Source: Acidobacteriota bacterium (GTDB taxonomy: Bacteria; Acidobacteriota; Thermoanaerobaculia; Gp7-AA8). Taken from it: a stretch of DNA of 64,000 nt. The notes under the pieces are model-generated. The model ran no database searches and was not told where the DNA came from. It saw only the letters and a program-made list of their open reading frames with translations. Position numbers and translations under genes: made by a program. Positions within the stretch are counted from its first letter, which is position 1; each line of letters opens with the position of its first letter. Below, one piece after another: positions 33,964-41,322 of this stretch. The stretch is from positions 124,001 to 188,000 of the forward strand of contig JAJPHC010000037.1 of assembly GCA_021325515.1 (NCBI GenBank), given 5' to 3'.

Positions 33964-36498
33964 ATGATCCGACGGCTGCTGGCCGTTTCGTTGTTCGTCT
34001 TCATCACTGCAAACGCGTTCGCCCAGAATCCTCCGGCTCCTGATGAATTTCTCGGATATCAGGCAGGCGAACGGTTCACGTCGTGGGATCACATCCTCGA
34101 CTACTTCGGCGAGCTCGCGAAGAAGTCGAATCTGATCACGATCCAGAAATTCGGTGAGACGTACGAGAGACGGCCGCTCGTCCTCGCGGTGCTCGCCTCG
34201 CCTGCCAATCGCGCGCGGCTCGATGAGATCCGGAGGGATCTCCTCTCGATCGCGAACGGAGAAGCGACGGCGGAGCGCGCCGCGGCCATCGCGAAGAATG
34301 ATCCGGCGATCGTGTGGCTCGCGTTCGGAGTGCACGGCAACGAGTCATCTTCTGCGGAGGCGGCGATGCAGATCGCCTCGACGATCGTGCGTGAGCCGGC
34401 GCTGCTCGACCATCTCATCGTCGTCATCGATCCGCTGCAGAACCCCGATGGCCGCGAACGCTACATTCAATGGTTCACGCGCACGCGCGGCGAAGCGGTG
34501 GATCCGAATCCGGATGCGTTCGAGCATCAGGAGCCGTGGCCCGGCGGCCGCTACAACCATTACCTCATCGACATGAACCGCGATTGGGCGTGGCTGTCAC
34601 AGCGCGAAACACAGGCGCGTACGGAGCAGTTTCGCCAGTGGAACCCGCAGGTGTTCGTCGACTTCCACGAGATGGGCTACGAGTCGACCTACTTCTTCCC
34701 GCCTGATTCCAAACCGATCAACGCGAATCTGCCGAAGGATGTCGAGAAGTGGCTCGATGTGTTCGGCCGCGCGAATGCCGAGGCGTTCTCCGCGAAGGGA
34801 TGGGCGTTCTTTGTCGGCGAGCGCTTCGATCTGTTCTATCCGGGATATGGCGATTCATGGCCGGCGCTGCATGGCGCAATCGGCATGACGTACGAGGTCG
34901 CGGGCCACTCGCATGCCGGTACTGCGGTGCGGCGCGAAGATCAGACCATCCTCACGCTCGCCGATCGCATCGCGCGGCATTACACGACGGGCATGGCGAC
35001 GCTGCGCACCGCGGCCGCGCATCATGAAGATCTGATCCGCTACACGAGTGAAGCCGTGCAGTCGCAGTTGAATGCTGGAAAGCAGACGTATCTCGTCGCG
35101 CCCGGCGCGCCGAATTTCCAGCCGATGATCGACCTGCTGCAGGCGCAGGGCATTCGCGTCGGAATGCTGACGGCGACAACGTCGGTAAAGGCTTCGCGCA
35201 TCGACAGCGATGTGCCGGAGACGAAGATGTTTCCCGCCGGGACAGCGGTGATCAACACGCGGCAGCCGCTCGGCGGGCTGGCGCAGACGCTGCTCGAGAA
35301 GTCGCCGGTGTTCACGCGGGGCTTCGTCGAAGAGCAGCGCTCGAAGACCCAGGCCGACGAGCCGGACGATTTCTATGATCTGACCACGTGGTCGCTTCCG
35401 CTCGCGATGAACGTCGACACGTACACGGTTGCGGGTCCTCTGACCGCGGACACCAAACCGTACGTGAAGTCCGCGCCGGCTCCATTTCGCAGCGCCGCGT
35501 ATGGCTATCTCATCGACGGACTCGACGCGAATGTCTATCGCCTGGCGGGTGCGCTGCTTCGTGCCGGCGTGAACTTCAGCGTGAGCGAAGACGAGGTCGA
35601 TTTCGGCGGCGCGAAGCCGTCCGCGCGCGGTTCGCTCATCGTGTTGAAGGGCAACAACAAGCCCGGCGTCGATGCGATCCTCGAGCGTGCGGCTCGCGAC
35701 ACCGGCGCCGCGATCGTTCCTCTCGAGAGCGGGTGGGCTGGCGGGACCGCATTCGGCTCGGAGAAGTTTCACTACGTCCGCGATCCGAAGATCGCGCTCG
35801 TCGGCGGCAACGGAACGATGTCGACGTCGTATGGAATGCTCTGGCACACGCTCGACATCGATACGCCGATTCCCCATAGCAATCTGTCGTTCGAGTCGCT
35901 GCGGAAGATCGACTTCAGCCACTACCGCGTCATCGTCTTTCCCGATGGCGACTACAAGCGTCTCGACAAGAACACCGTTGCGCGGCTGCAGTCGTGGGTT
36001 AGAGGCGGCGGCGCACTCGTCGGTGTGAAAGGCGCGGGCGCATTCTTCCGCGACAAGGATGTCGAGTTGTCGAAGTTGAAGGAGTGGGAGCCGCCGAAGA
36101 AGAAAGACGACGAAAAGCCTGCGACGGATGAGCGGTACAACCAGTACCGCGTGCCCGGCGCGGCATTTCGCACCGAGATGAATGCGCGGTCGTACCTGAC
36201 GTTCGGTCTGCCGCGTGCGCCGATGGTCCTGATCGAAGGGACGTCGGCCTACGTGCCGGTATCGCACAAGGTAGACAACATCCTGACGATCGATTCGAAG
36301 GCGCCGCTCGTGTCGGGTGTGGCGTGGCCGGAATCGATCGATCGCCTGAAGGGCTCGCCGTATCTCGTCGCCGAGCCGTACGGCGACGGCCAGGTCATCA
36401 CCTTCGCCGACGATCCGAACTACCGCCTGTTCTGGCGGGGAACGCTGCCGCTGTTCCTCAATGCAGTGCTCTACTCGCCGAGCTTCACGAGGGAATAG
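33964..36498 (+). CDS. Secreted M14-family zinc carboxypeptidase-like protein
   Basis: An 844-residue exported protein. ATG 33964 is preferred over GTG 33955, because the latter overlaps the GAGG ribosome site and the former starts the signal peptide MIRRLLAVSLFVFITANAFA. The M14 domain (about 25-330) has the HxxE zinc motif in FGVHGNESSSAEAAMQ, a substrate-binding NPDGRERYIQW segment, YLIDMNRDWAW, and the third ligand in VFVDFHEMGYES. After a variable middle, the C-terminal third looks like a class I glutamine-amidotransferase/ThuA-type flavodoxin fold (YRVIVFPDGDYKRLD and LQSWVRGGGALVGVKGAGAF). It is likely a periplasmic or external peptidase. The following 255 nt hold a structured RNA candidate. 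Confidence 0.88.
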   Translation: MIRRLLAVSLFVFITANAFAQNPPAPDEFLGYQAGERFTSWDHILDYFGELAKKSNLITIQKFGETYERRPLVLAVLASPANRARLDEIRRDLLSIANGEATAERAAAIAKNDPAIVWLAFGVHGNESSSAEAAMQIASTIVREPALLDHLIVVIDPLQNPDGRERYIQWFTRTRGEAVDPNPDAFEHQEPWPGGRYNHYLIDMNRDWAWLSQRETQARTEQFRQWNPQVFVDFHEMGYESTYFFPPDSKPINANLPKDVEKWLDVFGRANAEAFSAKGWAFFVGERFDLFYPGYGDSWPALHGAIGMTYEVAGHSHAGTAVRREDQTILTLADRIARHYTTGMATLRTAAAHHEDLIRYTSEAVQSQLNAGKQTYLVAPGAPNFQPMIDLLQAQGIRVGMLTATTSVKASRIDSDVPETKMFPAGTAVINTRQPLGGLAQTLLEKSPVFTRGFVEEQRSKTQADEPDDFYDLTTWSLPLAMNVDTYTVAGPLTADTKPYVKSAPAPFRSAAYGYLIDGLDANVYRLAGALLRAGVNFSVSEDEVDFGGAKPSARGSLIVLKGNNKPGVDAILERAARDTGAAIVPLESGWAGGTAFGSEKFHYVRDPKIALVGGNGTMSTSYGMLWHTLDIDTPIPHSNLSFESLRKIDFSHYRVIVFPDGDYKRLDKNTVARLQSWVRGGGALVGVKGAGAFFRDKDVELSKLKEWEPPKKKDDEKPATDERYNQYRVPGAAFRTEMNARSYLTFGLPRAPMVLIEGTSAYVPVSHKVDNILTIDSKAPLVSGVAWPESIDRLKGSPYLVAEPYGDGQVITFADDPNYRLFWRGTLPLFLNAVLYSPSFTRE

Positions 36499-36506
36499 CG
36501 ACAGGT

Positions 36507-36675
36507 GTGCCGTCCGATCCGGCACGCGATTTGTACCTCAACGGCTTGCGGTGGACGTGGAGGCGAGTATCCCCTCGGCAGCGAGGCAGGAACAGACCCT
36601 CCGATCCGGTTTTTGGTACCAGCGGGGTTTGGTTTTTGCCCTGACGCATCGAAGCGATCTTCGAGCGATCCACCG
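36507..36675 (+). ncRNA. Candidate structured RNA, multibranch
   Basis: The 255-nt gap between the M14 and MEMO-like genes has no ORF I can support but is full of stems. H0 is GTGCCG/CGGCAC (36507-36525). A closing stem pairs CGGTGGA (36549-36555) with TCCACCG (36669-36675). Inside it are CCTCG/CGAGG (36573-36586, loop GCAG), a long stem 36587-36599 with 36625-36638 (12 pairs, including G-U), and a perfect TCGAAG/CTTCGA hairpin (36649-36664). A terminator follows. A 6S-like RNA or a new class is possible; the strand is inferred from the terminator's T-run. Confidence 0.5.
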
Positions 36676-36678
36676 AGG

Positions 36679-36710
36679 AAATGCCGCGGCAGCGTGTGTC
36701 GCGGCATTTT
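36679..36710 (+). terminator. Rho-independent terminator after the RNA candidate
   Basis: AAATGCCGCG (36679-36688) pairs with CGCGGCATTT (36700-36709) around an 11-nt loop and runs into TTTT. This is the clearest intrinsic terminator in the window. It ends transcription 30 bp before the -10 box of the next gene. Confidence 0.85.
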
Positions 36711-36741
36711 CGTTTGCCGATGTTCCCGACTTCGCCGGGCA

Positions 36742-36747
36742 TAAACT
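36742..36747 (+). promoter_or_regulatory. -10 element next to the MEMO-like gene start
   Basis: TAAACT lies 6 nt before ATG 36754, which predicts a leaderless transcript. The same ATAAACT word with the same 6-nt gap precedes the TPR gene that starts at 60110. Confidence 0.45.
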
Positions 36748-36753
36748 GAAACC

Positions 36754-37566
36754 ATGTACGTCCGACCTCCTGCCGTCGACGGCCGGTTCTACGAAGGGTC
36801 GCCTGAACGCCTTCGCCAGGAGGTGCTCGCATGTCTGCCGACGACGCAGTCGTCGAAAGAGCCGTTCATCGGAGCCGTCGTGCCGCATGCCGCGCTCATG
36901 TACAGCGGCCATGTGGCCGGCGAGTTCTATCAGGACGCTGTCATCCCGCGGCGGCTCATCATTCTTTGTCCGAATCACACCGGCCTCGGCCATCACGCTG
37001 CGATCAATCGCGAAGGAGCGTGGCGCACTCCGCTCGGCAATGCCGAGATCGATTCGCCGCTTGCCGATGCGCTGATGAGGAAGACGCGTCTCTTGAAGGA
37101 GGACGCCGCCGCGCACGCGCGCGAGCACTCGCTGGAAGTTCAGCTCCCCTTTCTTCAACAGCTCCTCGGCGCCGGTTTCACCTTCGTGCCGATCTGTCTC
37201 GGCGCCGCGCGCTACGACTATTGCGAGGAAGTCGGTGAGGCGATCGCGCAGGTGGTGAAGGAAGCCGGCGAACCGGTCGGAATCATCGCCAGCTCCGATC
37301 TCAATCATTACGAGGACCAGCCGACGACGCTGCAGAAGGATCAGCTCGCGATCGATCAGGTTCTCGCGCTGAACCCGCAGGAGCTATGGCGCGTGATCTT
37401 CGACGAGGACGTCTCGATGTGTGGTTTCATCCCGGCCACGACGATGTTGATTGCCGCCAAGGAGCTCGGCGCGACGAAGGCGAGACTGCTGAAGCATGCG
37501 ACGAGCGGGGATATCAACGGCGACTATCGTCAGGTCGTCGGGTACGCGTCGATCATCGTTCAATAA
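36754..37566 (+). CDS. MEMO1-family protein (AmmeMemoRadiSam system protein B type)
   Basis: A 270-residue protein of the MEMO family, related in fold to extradiol dioxygenases. Signatures: MYVRPPAVDGRFYEGSPE, then GAVVPHAALMYSGHVAGE (metal-type His), LCPNHTGLGH, AREHSLEVQLPFLQ, and ASSDLNHYEDQPTT. In many prokaryotes MEMO is encoded with an AMMECR1 protein and a radical SAM enzyme; neither is present here. The reaction is unknown. It is the first gene after the terminator and is followed 6 bp later by glycogen synthase. Confidence 0.9.
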   Translation: MYVRPPAVDGRFYEGSPERLRQEVLACLPTTQSSKEPFIGAVVPHAALMYSGHVAGEFYQDAVIPRRLIILCPNHTGLGHHAAINREGAWRTPLGNAEIDSPLADALMRKTRLLKEDAAAHAREHSLEVQLPFLQQLLGAGFTFVPICLGAARYDYCEEVGEAIAQVVKEAGEPVGIIASSDLNHYEDQPTTLQKDQLAIDQVLALNPQELWRVIFDEDVSMCGFIPATTMLIAAKELGATKARLLKHATSGDINGDYRQVVGYASIIVQ

Positions 37567-37572
37567 CGGCCA

Positions 37573-39033
37573 ATGAATATTCTTTTTGCTACGGCCGAGG
37601 TTTCGCCGGTCGCGAAGACCGGCGGTCTGGGAGATGTGTGCGGGGCGCTGCCCAAGGCGCTGCGCGCACTCGGTCACGACATCATCGTCGTGATGCCGTA
37701 TCACCGGCAGGCGAAGGAGTGGTTTCAACGGAACGGTGTTGAGCTCGAGCGCGTCGCTCATGTGCCGATGGTGTGGGATCACTGGAGCGCAGACCTCACC
37801 GTGTTGCGCACGGTGCTGCCGGGGACGGACATTCCGCTGATCTGCGCGGCGAATGACGCGCTCTTCGACCGCGATGGAATCTATGCGGCGCGCGCCGGCG
37901 GCCCCGACGATTCGATCGAGCGGTTCGCGTGGTTCAACCGCGCGGTGATTCGCAGTTGCGAGATCATCGGCTTCTCGGCCGAGATCATTCACGCGCACGA
38001 TTGGCACACGGCGCTCCTCCCCGCGTATCTCGATTCCGGATTGCGCCGCAGTGAGTCGTTCCGCTTTGCGCGAGCGGTCTACACGATCCACAACATGAAC
38101 TATCAGGGCGTTGCGGCGGCGAGCAAGTTCGATTTCTTCGGTCTGCACAGCCGCTACTGGGCGCCTGATGCGCTCGAGCACTTCGGCGATGTGAATCTGA
38201 TGAAGGGCGGCATCCTGCTCGCCGATCAGGTGACGACCGTTTCGCCGAATTACGCGAGGGAAGTCCGGACGCCGGAACATGGCGCCGGCCTCGATGGAGT
38301 CGTTCGCCACATCGGCGATCGCTTCTCCGGCATCCTGAACGGCATCGACACCGGGGAATGGAATCCGGCAACGGATGAGCATCTGCCGGCGAACTTCGAG
38401 CCGGGGAAGATGCACGGCAAGACGATCTGCAAGCGGATGCTGGCGAAGGAGCTCGGCCTCAAGTACAAGGCGAAGACGCCGCTCATTGGAATCGTGTCGC
38501 GCCTCGTCGAGCAGAAGGGATTTCAGCTCGTCCTGCCGGTGCTGTCCGACATCCTCCGCGCCGGTGCGCAGATGATCGTTCTTGGTCACGGCGATGCGTA
38601 TTACGAAGAGAAGCTGGAAGAGCTCGCGGCCGTGCATGGCGATGCGCTTCGCGTGATGATCGGGTTCGACAACGCGCTCGCACACCGCATCTACGCCGGC
38701 TGCGATCTGCTGCTGATGCCTTCGATGTACGAACCATGCGGGCTGAATCAGATGTACGCGCTGCACTACGGAACCGTGCCCGTCGTGCGCATGACGGGAG
38801 GCCTGGTCGACACCGTCGTTCCGTTCGACGGGACGAATCGCGAAACGGCGACCGGCTTCGGCTTCGCGAACGCAGCTTCCGGCGATCTCTACACGGCGAC
38901 GTGGATCGCGATGCTGAACTTCAAGGATTCGCGGCTCTGGAAAACGCTGCAGGCGAACGGCATGGCGCTCGACTTTTCGTGGGATCGTTCGGCCAGGCGC
39001 TATGAGGAGGTGTACCGTCGCGCGCATGAGTGA
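37573..39033 (+). CDS. glgA: Glycogen synthase (ADP-glucose type)
   Basis: A 486-residue GT5 enzyme that extends alpha-1,4-glucan from ADP-glucose. The N-terminal MNILFATAEVSPVAKTGGLGDV includes the KxGG nucleotide-sugar motif. Other blocks are IHAHDWHTALLP, VYTIHNMNYQGVA, TTVSPNYAREV, GILNGIDTGEWNP, IGIVSRLVEQKG and the C-terminal SMYEPCGLNQMYALHYGTVPVVRMTGGL with the catalytic Glu. Length matches typical GlgA (about 480). It ends in an 8-bp overlap with the methionine-sulfoxide reductase gene. A GH15 enzyme at the right edge is the other glucan-related gene in the window. Confidence 0.96.
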   Translation: MNILFATAEVSPVAKTGGLGDVCGALPKALRALGHDIIVVMPYHRQAKEWFQRNGVELERVAHVPMVWDHWSADLTVLRTVLPGTDIPLICAANDALFDRDGIYAARAGGPDDSIERFAWFNRAVIRSCEIIGFSAEIIHAHDWHTALLPAYLDSGLRRSESFRFARAVYTIHNMNYQGVAAASKFDFFGLHSRYWAPDALEHFGDVNLMKGGILLADQVTTVSPNYAREVRTPEHGAGLDGVVRHIGDRFSGILNGIDTGEWNPATDEHLPANFEPGKMHGKTICKRMLAKELGLKYKAKTPLIGIVSRLVEQKGFQLVLPVLSDILRAGAQMIVLGHGDAYYEEKLEELAAVHGDALRVMIGFDNALAHRIYAGCDLLLMPSMYEPCGLNQMYALHYGTVPVVRMTGGLVDTVVPFDGTNRETATGFGFANAASGDLYTATWIAMLNFKDSRLWKTLQANGMALDFSWDRSARRYEEVYRRAHE

Positions 39034-39493
39034 GAAAGCGGCTGCCTATCAGGAGTGCTACGACGCCATCCACGCGATCTGGAGCGAGGAGGGTGGCGCG
39101 ACGCTCGACGAGATCGCGCTGATGGCGACGGTCAATTCCGTGCTCGCGAACCGCTTCGAGGCATTCTTCTGGACAGGCTTCTATCGCGTCTGCGGCGAGC
39201 GGCTGGTCGTCGGTCCTTACATCGGCACGGTGGGCTGTCTGCAGATCCAGATGGGCCGCGGCGTCTGCGGCACTGCGGCGGCGCGGCGCGAGACCGTCAT
39301 CGTGCCGGATGTGGAGAAGTTTCCGGGGCACATCGCCTGCGACGCGAATTCGAAGTCGGAGATCGTGGTGCCGGTGTTCGGACGCGAAGGGGAGCTGATC
39401 GCGGTGCTCGATGTCGATTCGGACCGTCTGGCCGCGTTCGATGAAGAGGATCAGGCGGGGCTGGAGAGAATCGTTCGTCTGTTCGCGGTGTGA
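39026..39493 (+). CDS. msrC: Free methionine-(R)-sulfoxide reductase (GAF type)
   Basis: A 155-residue GAF-domain enzyme reducing free Met-R-sulfoxide. The three conserved cysteines appear in the family context: VGCLQIQMGRGVCGTAA and DVEKFPGHIACDANS, then EIVVPVFG. The N-terminal NRFEAFFWTGFY forms the ligand pocket. The ATG at 39026 is used because it starts the conserved region; AGGAGG lies at 39005-39010, rather far upstream, and the gene overlaps glgA by 8 bp, so coupling is likely. It converges on the MerR-like gene with a 9-bp gap. Confidence 0.92.
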   Translation: MSEKAAAYQECYDAIHAIWSEEGGATLDEIALMATVNSVLANRFEAFFWTGFYRVCGERLVVGPYIGTVGCLQIQMGRGVCGTAAARRETVIVPDVEKFPGHIACDANSKSEIVVPVFGREGELIAVLDVDSDRLAAFDEEDQAGLERIVRLFAV

Positions 39494-39502
39494 CGCCGCC
39501 GC

Positions 39503-39841
39503 TTACGACAACAGCTCGAGGATCGCGCGCAGCTCGTTCTTCACCGCTGTCAGATCGTGCCGCGACGCGGGTGCAGCGGCTGGTTGGGGAACAGGCGGCG
39601 CGGCCATCTCCATCTCCAGCTTCTTCTTCGCCCCCGCGATCGTGAACCCCTCCGAATAGAGCAGTTGCTTGATCCTGAGAATGATGTCGATCTCGCGGCG
39701 CGTGTACAGCCGTTGTCCGCCGCCGCTCTTGTTGGGCGCCAGCGGCGGAAACTCCGTCTCCCAGTAGCGCAGCACGTAAGGCTGCACATCCGCCAGGCGG
39801 CAGACTTCACCGATCTTGTAGAGCTCCTTCTCCGAAGGCAC
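39503..39841 (-). CDS. MerR-family transcriptional regulator
   Basis: A 112-residue regulator with an N-terminal winged helix of MerR type: [20 protein letters not shown], then WETEF and [19 protein letters not shown], and [14 protein letters not shown]. The C-terminal Ala/Pro linker and a short helix ([15 protein letters not shown]) would form the dimer contact. There is no metal-binding or drug-binding domain. Short MerR proteins of this style are widespread next to housekeeping genes, often upstream of ihf-type or tRNA genes. The target is not visible here. Confidence 0.88.
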   Translation of the reverse strand: MPSEKELYKIGEVCRLADVQPYVLRYWETEFPPLAPNKSGGGQRLYTRREIDIILRIKQLLYSEGFTIAGAKKKLEMEMAAPPVPQPAAAPASRHDLTAVKNELRAILELLS

Positions 39842-39858
39842 GAAGTGATTATAGGGCG

Positions 39859-40440
39859 TTAGAAAATTGCATTCGGTGTCGGAGGAATGGTTGCCGGCCT
39901 TTCTCCCTGATGAATCCGCTCGATCACCATGTCCGGATGATCATGGCGGAAGGACTCGACGATGTAGCAGCGGCGGCAGACGGGCTGTGCGAGCGAGAGG
40001 AAGTTCGGCACATCTTCCGGTACGATATCGCTCCAGGCGACCACGTCCCCTTCCCGTGTGAGCAGCGCCGCTGCCTCATCGATCGTCTGGTGGCAGTAAT
40101 GGCAGCGCTTGCCGCTGAACCACAGCTGGACGATCGCATGCAGCGCCGTTCTTTCCGGCGATTCCTCGATCTGGCAGACGCACTCCTGCGCGCATCCCTG
40201 CTTCTCCGGCCAGCGCGAGCAGGTCTTCAGCCGGACATCGGCTTCGCCGCTGAGGGCCGCCCATTTCGCCGCGCGAAGTGCGTCGACCTTCACCGCCGCA
40301 GGCTGGTAGTTCTCCGGGCAGACGATGAGCCGGACGCCGCGGAACCGAAACCACGTCCGCAGGAACTCACCGAAGAAGACGTACGCGACGATCGCCAGCA
40401 GCGAGAACCCGAGTGTCGACCAGATCAGCGGGATGGGCAT
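39859..40440 (-). CDS. Unknown membrane-anchored protein with Cys pairs
   Basis: A 193-residue protein. The start at 40440 has GGAGGTG five bases upstream; an upstream in-frame ATG at 40458 is less likely. The N-terminal membrane helix ([17 protein letters not shown]) is followed by a basic, partly conserved-looking segment ([21 protein letters not shown]) that resembles a domain found with cytochrome or heavy-metal proteins. Cys-rich parts follow: [16 protein letters not shown], then CHYCHQ, and later CRRCY. CxxC pairs spaced 55 residues apart suggest zinc or another metal. Function is unknown. It is divergent from the GspG-like gene. Confidence 0.65.
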   Translation of the reverse strand: MPIPLIWSTLGFSLLAIVAYVFFGEFLRTWFRFRGVRLIVCPENYQPAAVKVDALRAAKWAALSGEADVRLKTCSRWPEKQGCAQECVCQIEESPERTALHAIVQLWFSGKRCHYCHQTIDEAAALLTREGDVVAWSDIVPEDVPNFLSLAQPVCRRCYIVESFRHDHPDMVIERIHQGERPATIPPTPNAIF

Positions 40441-40468
40441 GACACACCTCCACCACACATGGTCGGCT

Positions 40469-40512
40469 CACAGTCGGACATGACGCCGTGAAGGTCCGCA
40501 CATGCGACTGTG
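40469..40512. promoter_or_regulatory. Dyad in the divergent promoter region
   Basis: CACAGTCG at 40469-40476 and CGACTGTG at 40505-40512 are perfect 8-bp inverted repeats 28 nt apart, with a smaller CGGAC/GTCCG pair nested inside (40475-40479, 40494-40498). The dyad sits between the divergent Cys-pair gene and the GspG-like gene, where a shared operator would be expected. TAAAAT at 40559-40564 may be the -10 box of the latter. Confidence 0.4.
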
Positions 40513-40582
40513 TGCCCGCATCACAAGGACGAGTGCGAAGCGCGGCCGGTTAACGGACTAAAATGTGGGTATCCGTACAGCC

Positions 40583-41227
40583 ATGAAGAAGTTTCTGCGG
40601 CTCGCCGCTGCCTTGTTTTTGCGCTTCCTGATCGTCGTCGCGCTTGCGACGGTGGCCACGAATGTATTGAGCGAAGCAGGTACGGCCGGCGAACAGCAGG
40701 CGCGCATCGTGGCCGCGGCGGTCCTGATCGTCAGTGCGGCGATGTACTACGCATCAGTGAAAGTTGCGGGACGCCCCTTCCGCGCGGTACGCGATTCCGT
40801 GATTGTCCTGCTGATCCTCGCGCTGTCCTGGGTTTTCGTTGCGAACATGTTCGCCGTGACGTCGCGCAGCCGCGCAAGACGAACGATGGCCGACATCCTC
40901 TCGCTGAGCAATGCGGTGGAGGCGTATGCGACCGACAACAACACTTATCCGCAGGCGAAGTCACTCGACGAGCTGGCGAAACTGCTCGAGCCAACGTACG
41001 TGAAACAGATGCCGCGCCAGGATGCCTGGCGTTTCCCGCTCCGTTATGAAGTCATCGGAACGGGCAAGCAATCGCAGTACTACATCGGCAGCAGCGCTTC
41101 GGGCGGCGAGTGGGAGAAGCCTCATCTCTCGGACTACCAGAAGCGCGTGAACAAATCGAGCACCGAGGACATCATTCTTCACAACGGAACGTTCGTGGCC
41201 TCACCGATGGGGCAATCGGCTCCGTAG
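40583..41227 (+). CDS. Three-helix membrane protein with GspG-like domain
   Basis: A 214-residue protein (alternative GTG start at 40565). Three hydrophobic segments fill the first 95 residues (FLIVVALATVATNVL, AAAVLIVSAAMYYA, SVIVLLILALSWVFVANMFA). The remainder resembles the mature domain of type II secretion pseudopilin GspG: RRTMADILSLSNAVEAYATD, then NNTYPQAKSLDELAKLLEP and WRFPLRYEV. A prepilin peptidase site (GFTLIE type) is absent, so this is not a regular pseudopilin. No other type II secretion genes are nearby. It lies upstream of hypF, with a CRP/FNR-like dyad between them. Confidence 0.7.
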   Translation: MKKFLRLAAALFLRFLIVVALATVATNVLSEAGTAGEQQARIVAAAVLIVSAAMYYASVKVAGRPFRAVRDSVIVLLILALSWVFVANMFAVTSRSRARRTMADILSLSNAVEAYATDNNTYPQAKSLDELAKLLEPTYVKQMPRQDAWRFPLRYEVIGTGKQSQYYIGSSASGGEWEKPHLSDYQKRVNKSSTEDIILHNGTFVASPMGQSAP

Positions 41228-41238
41228 CGAAGCCTTCG

Positions 41239-41254
41239 AGTGATCACGATCACA
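41239..41254. promoter_or_regulatory. CRP/FNR-type dyad upstream of hypF
   Basis: AGTGATCACGATCACA fits the CRP pattern TGTGA-N6-TCACA with one mismatch. Its core GTGAT-N4-ATCAC is also one base per half away from the FNR pattern TTGAT-N4-ATCAA. It is centred about 76 bp before ATG 41323, a suitable distance for control of the hyp genes. An FNR-like regulator is encoded at 14942. Confidence 0.5.
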
Positions 41255-41322
41255 ACGACGCGTATCATCCGGCATCCCGCCTAAGCCCCCGACCGCCTAC
41301 CTTTGCGTCACGAGGTCATGTG

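Noticed and set aside
36754-37566. Extradiol dioxygenase assignment for the MEMO-like protein
   Set aside because: The fold is related, but the sequence words match the MEMO/AmmeMemoRadiSam B family, whose metal site differs.
40583-41227. Type II secretion or type IV pilus pseudopilin
   Set aside because: No prepilin cleavage motif, three membrane helices, and no secretion genes nearby.
41110-41322. N-terminal extension of HypF into the preceding gene
   Set aside because: It overlaps the GspG-like coding region and the CRP/FNR-like dyad; the acylphosphatase domain begins at 41323.
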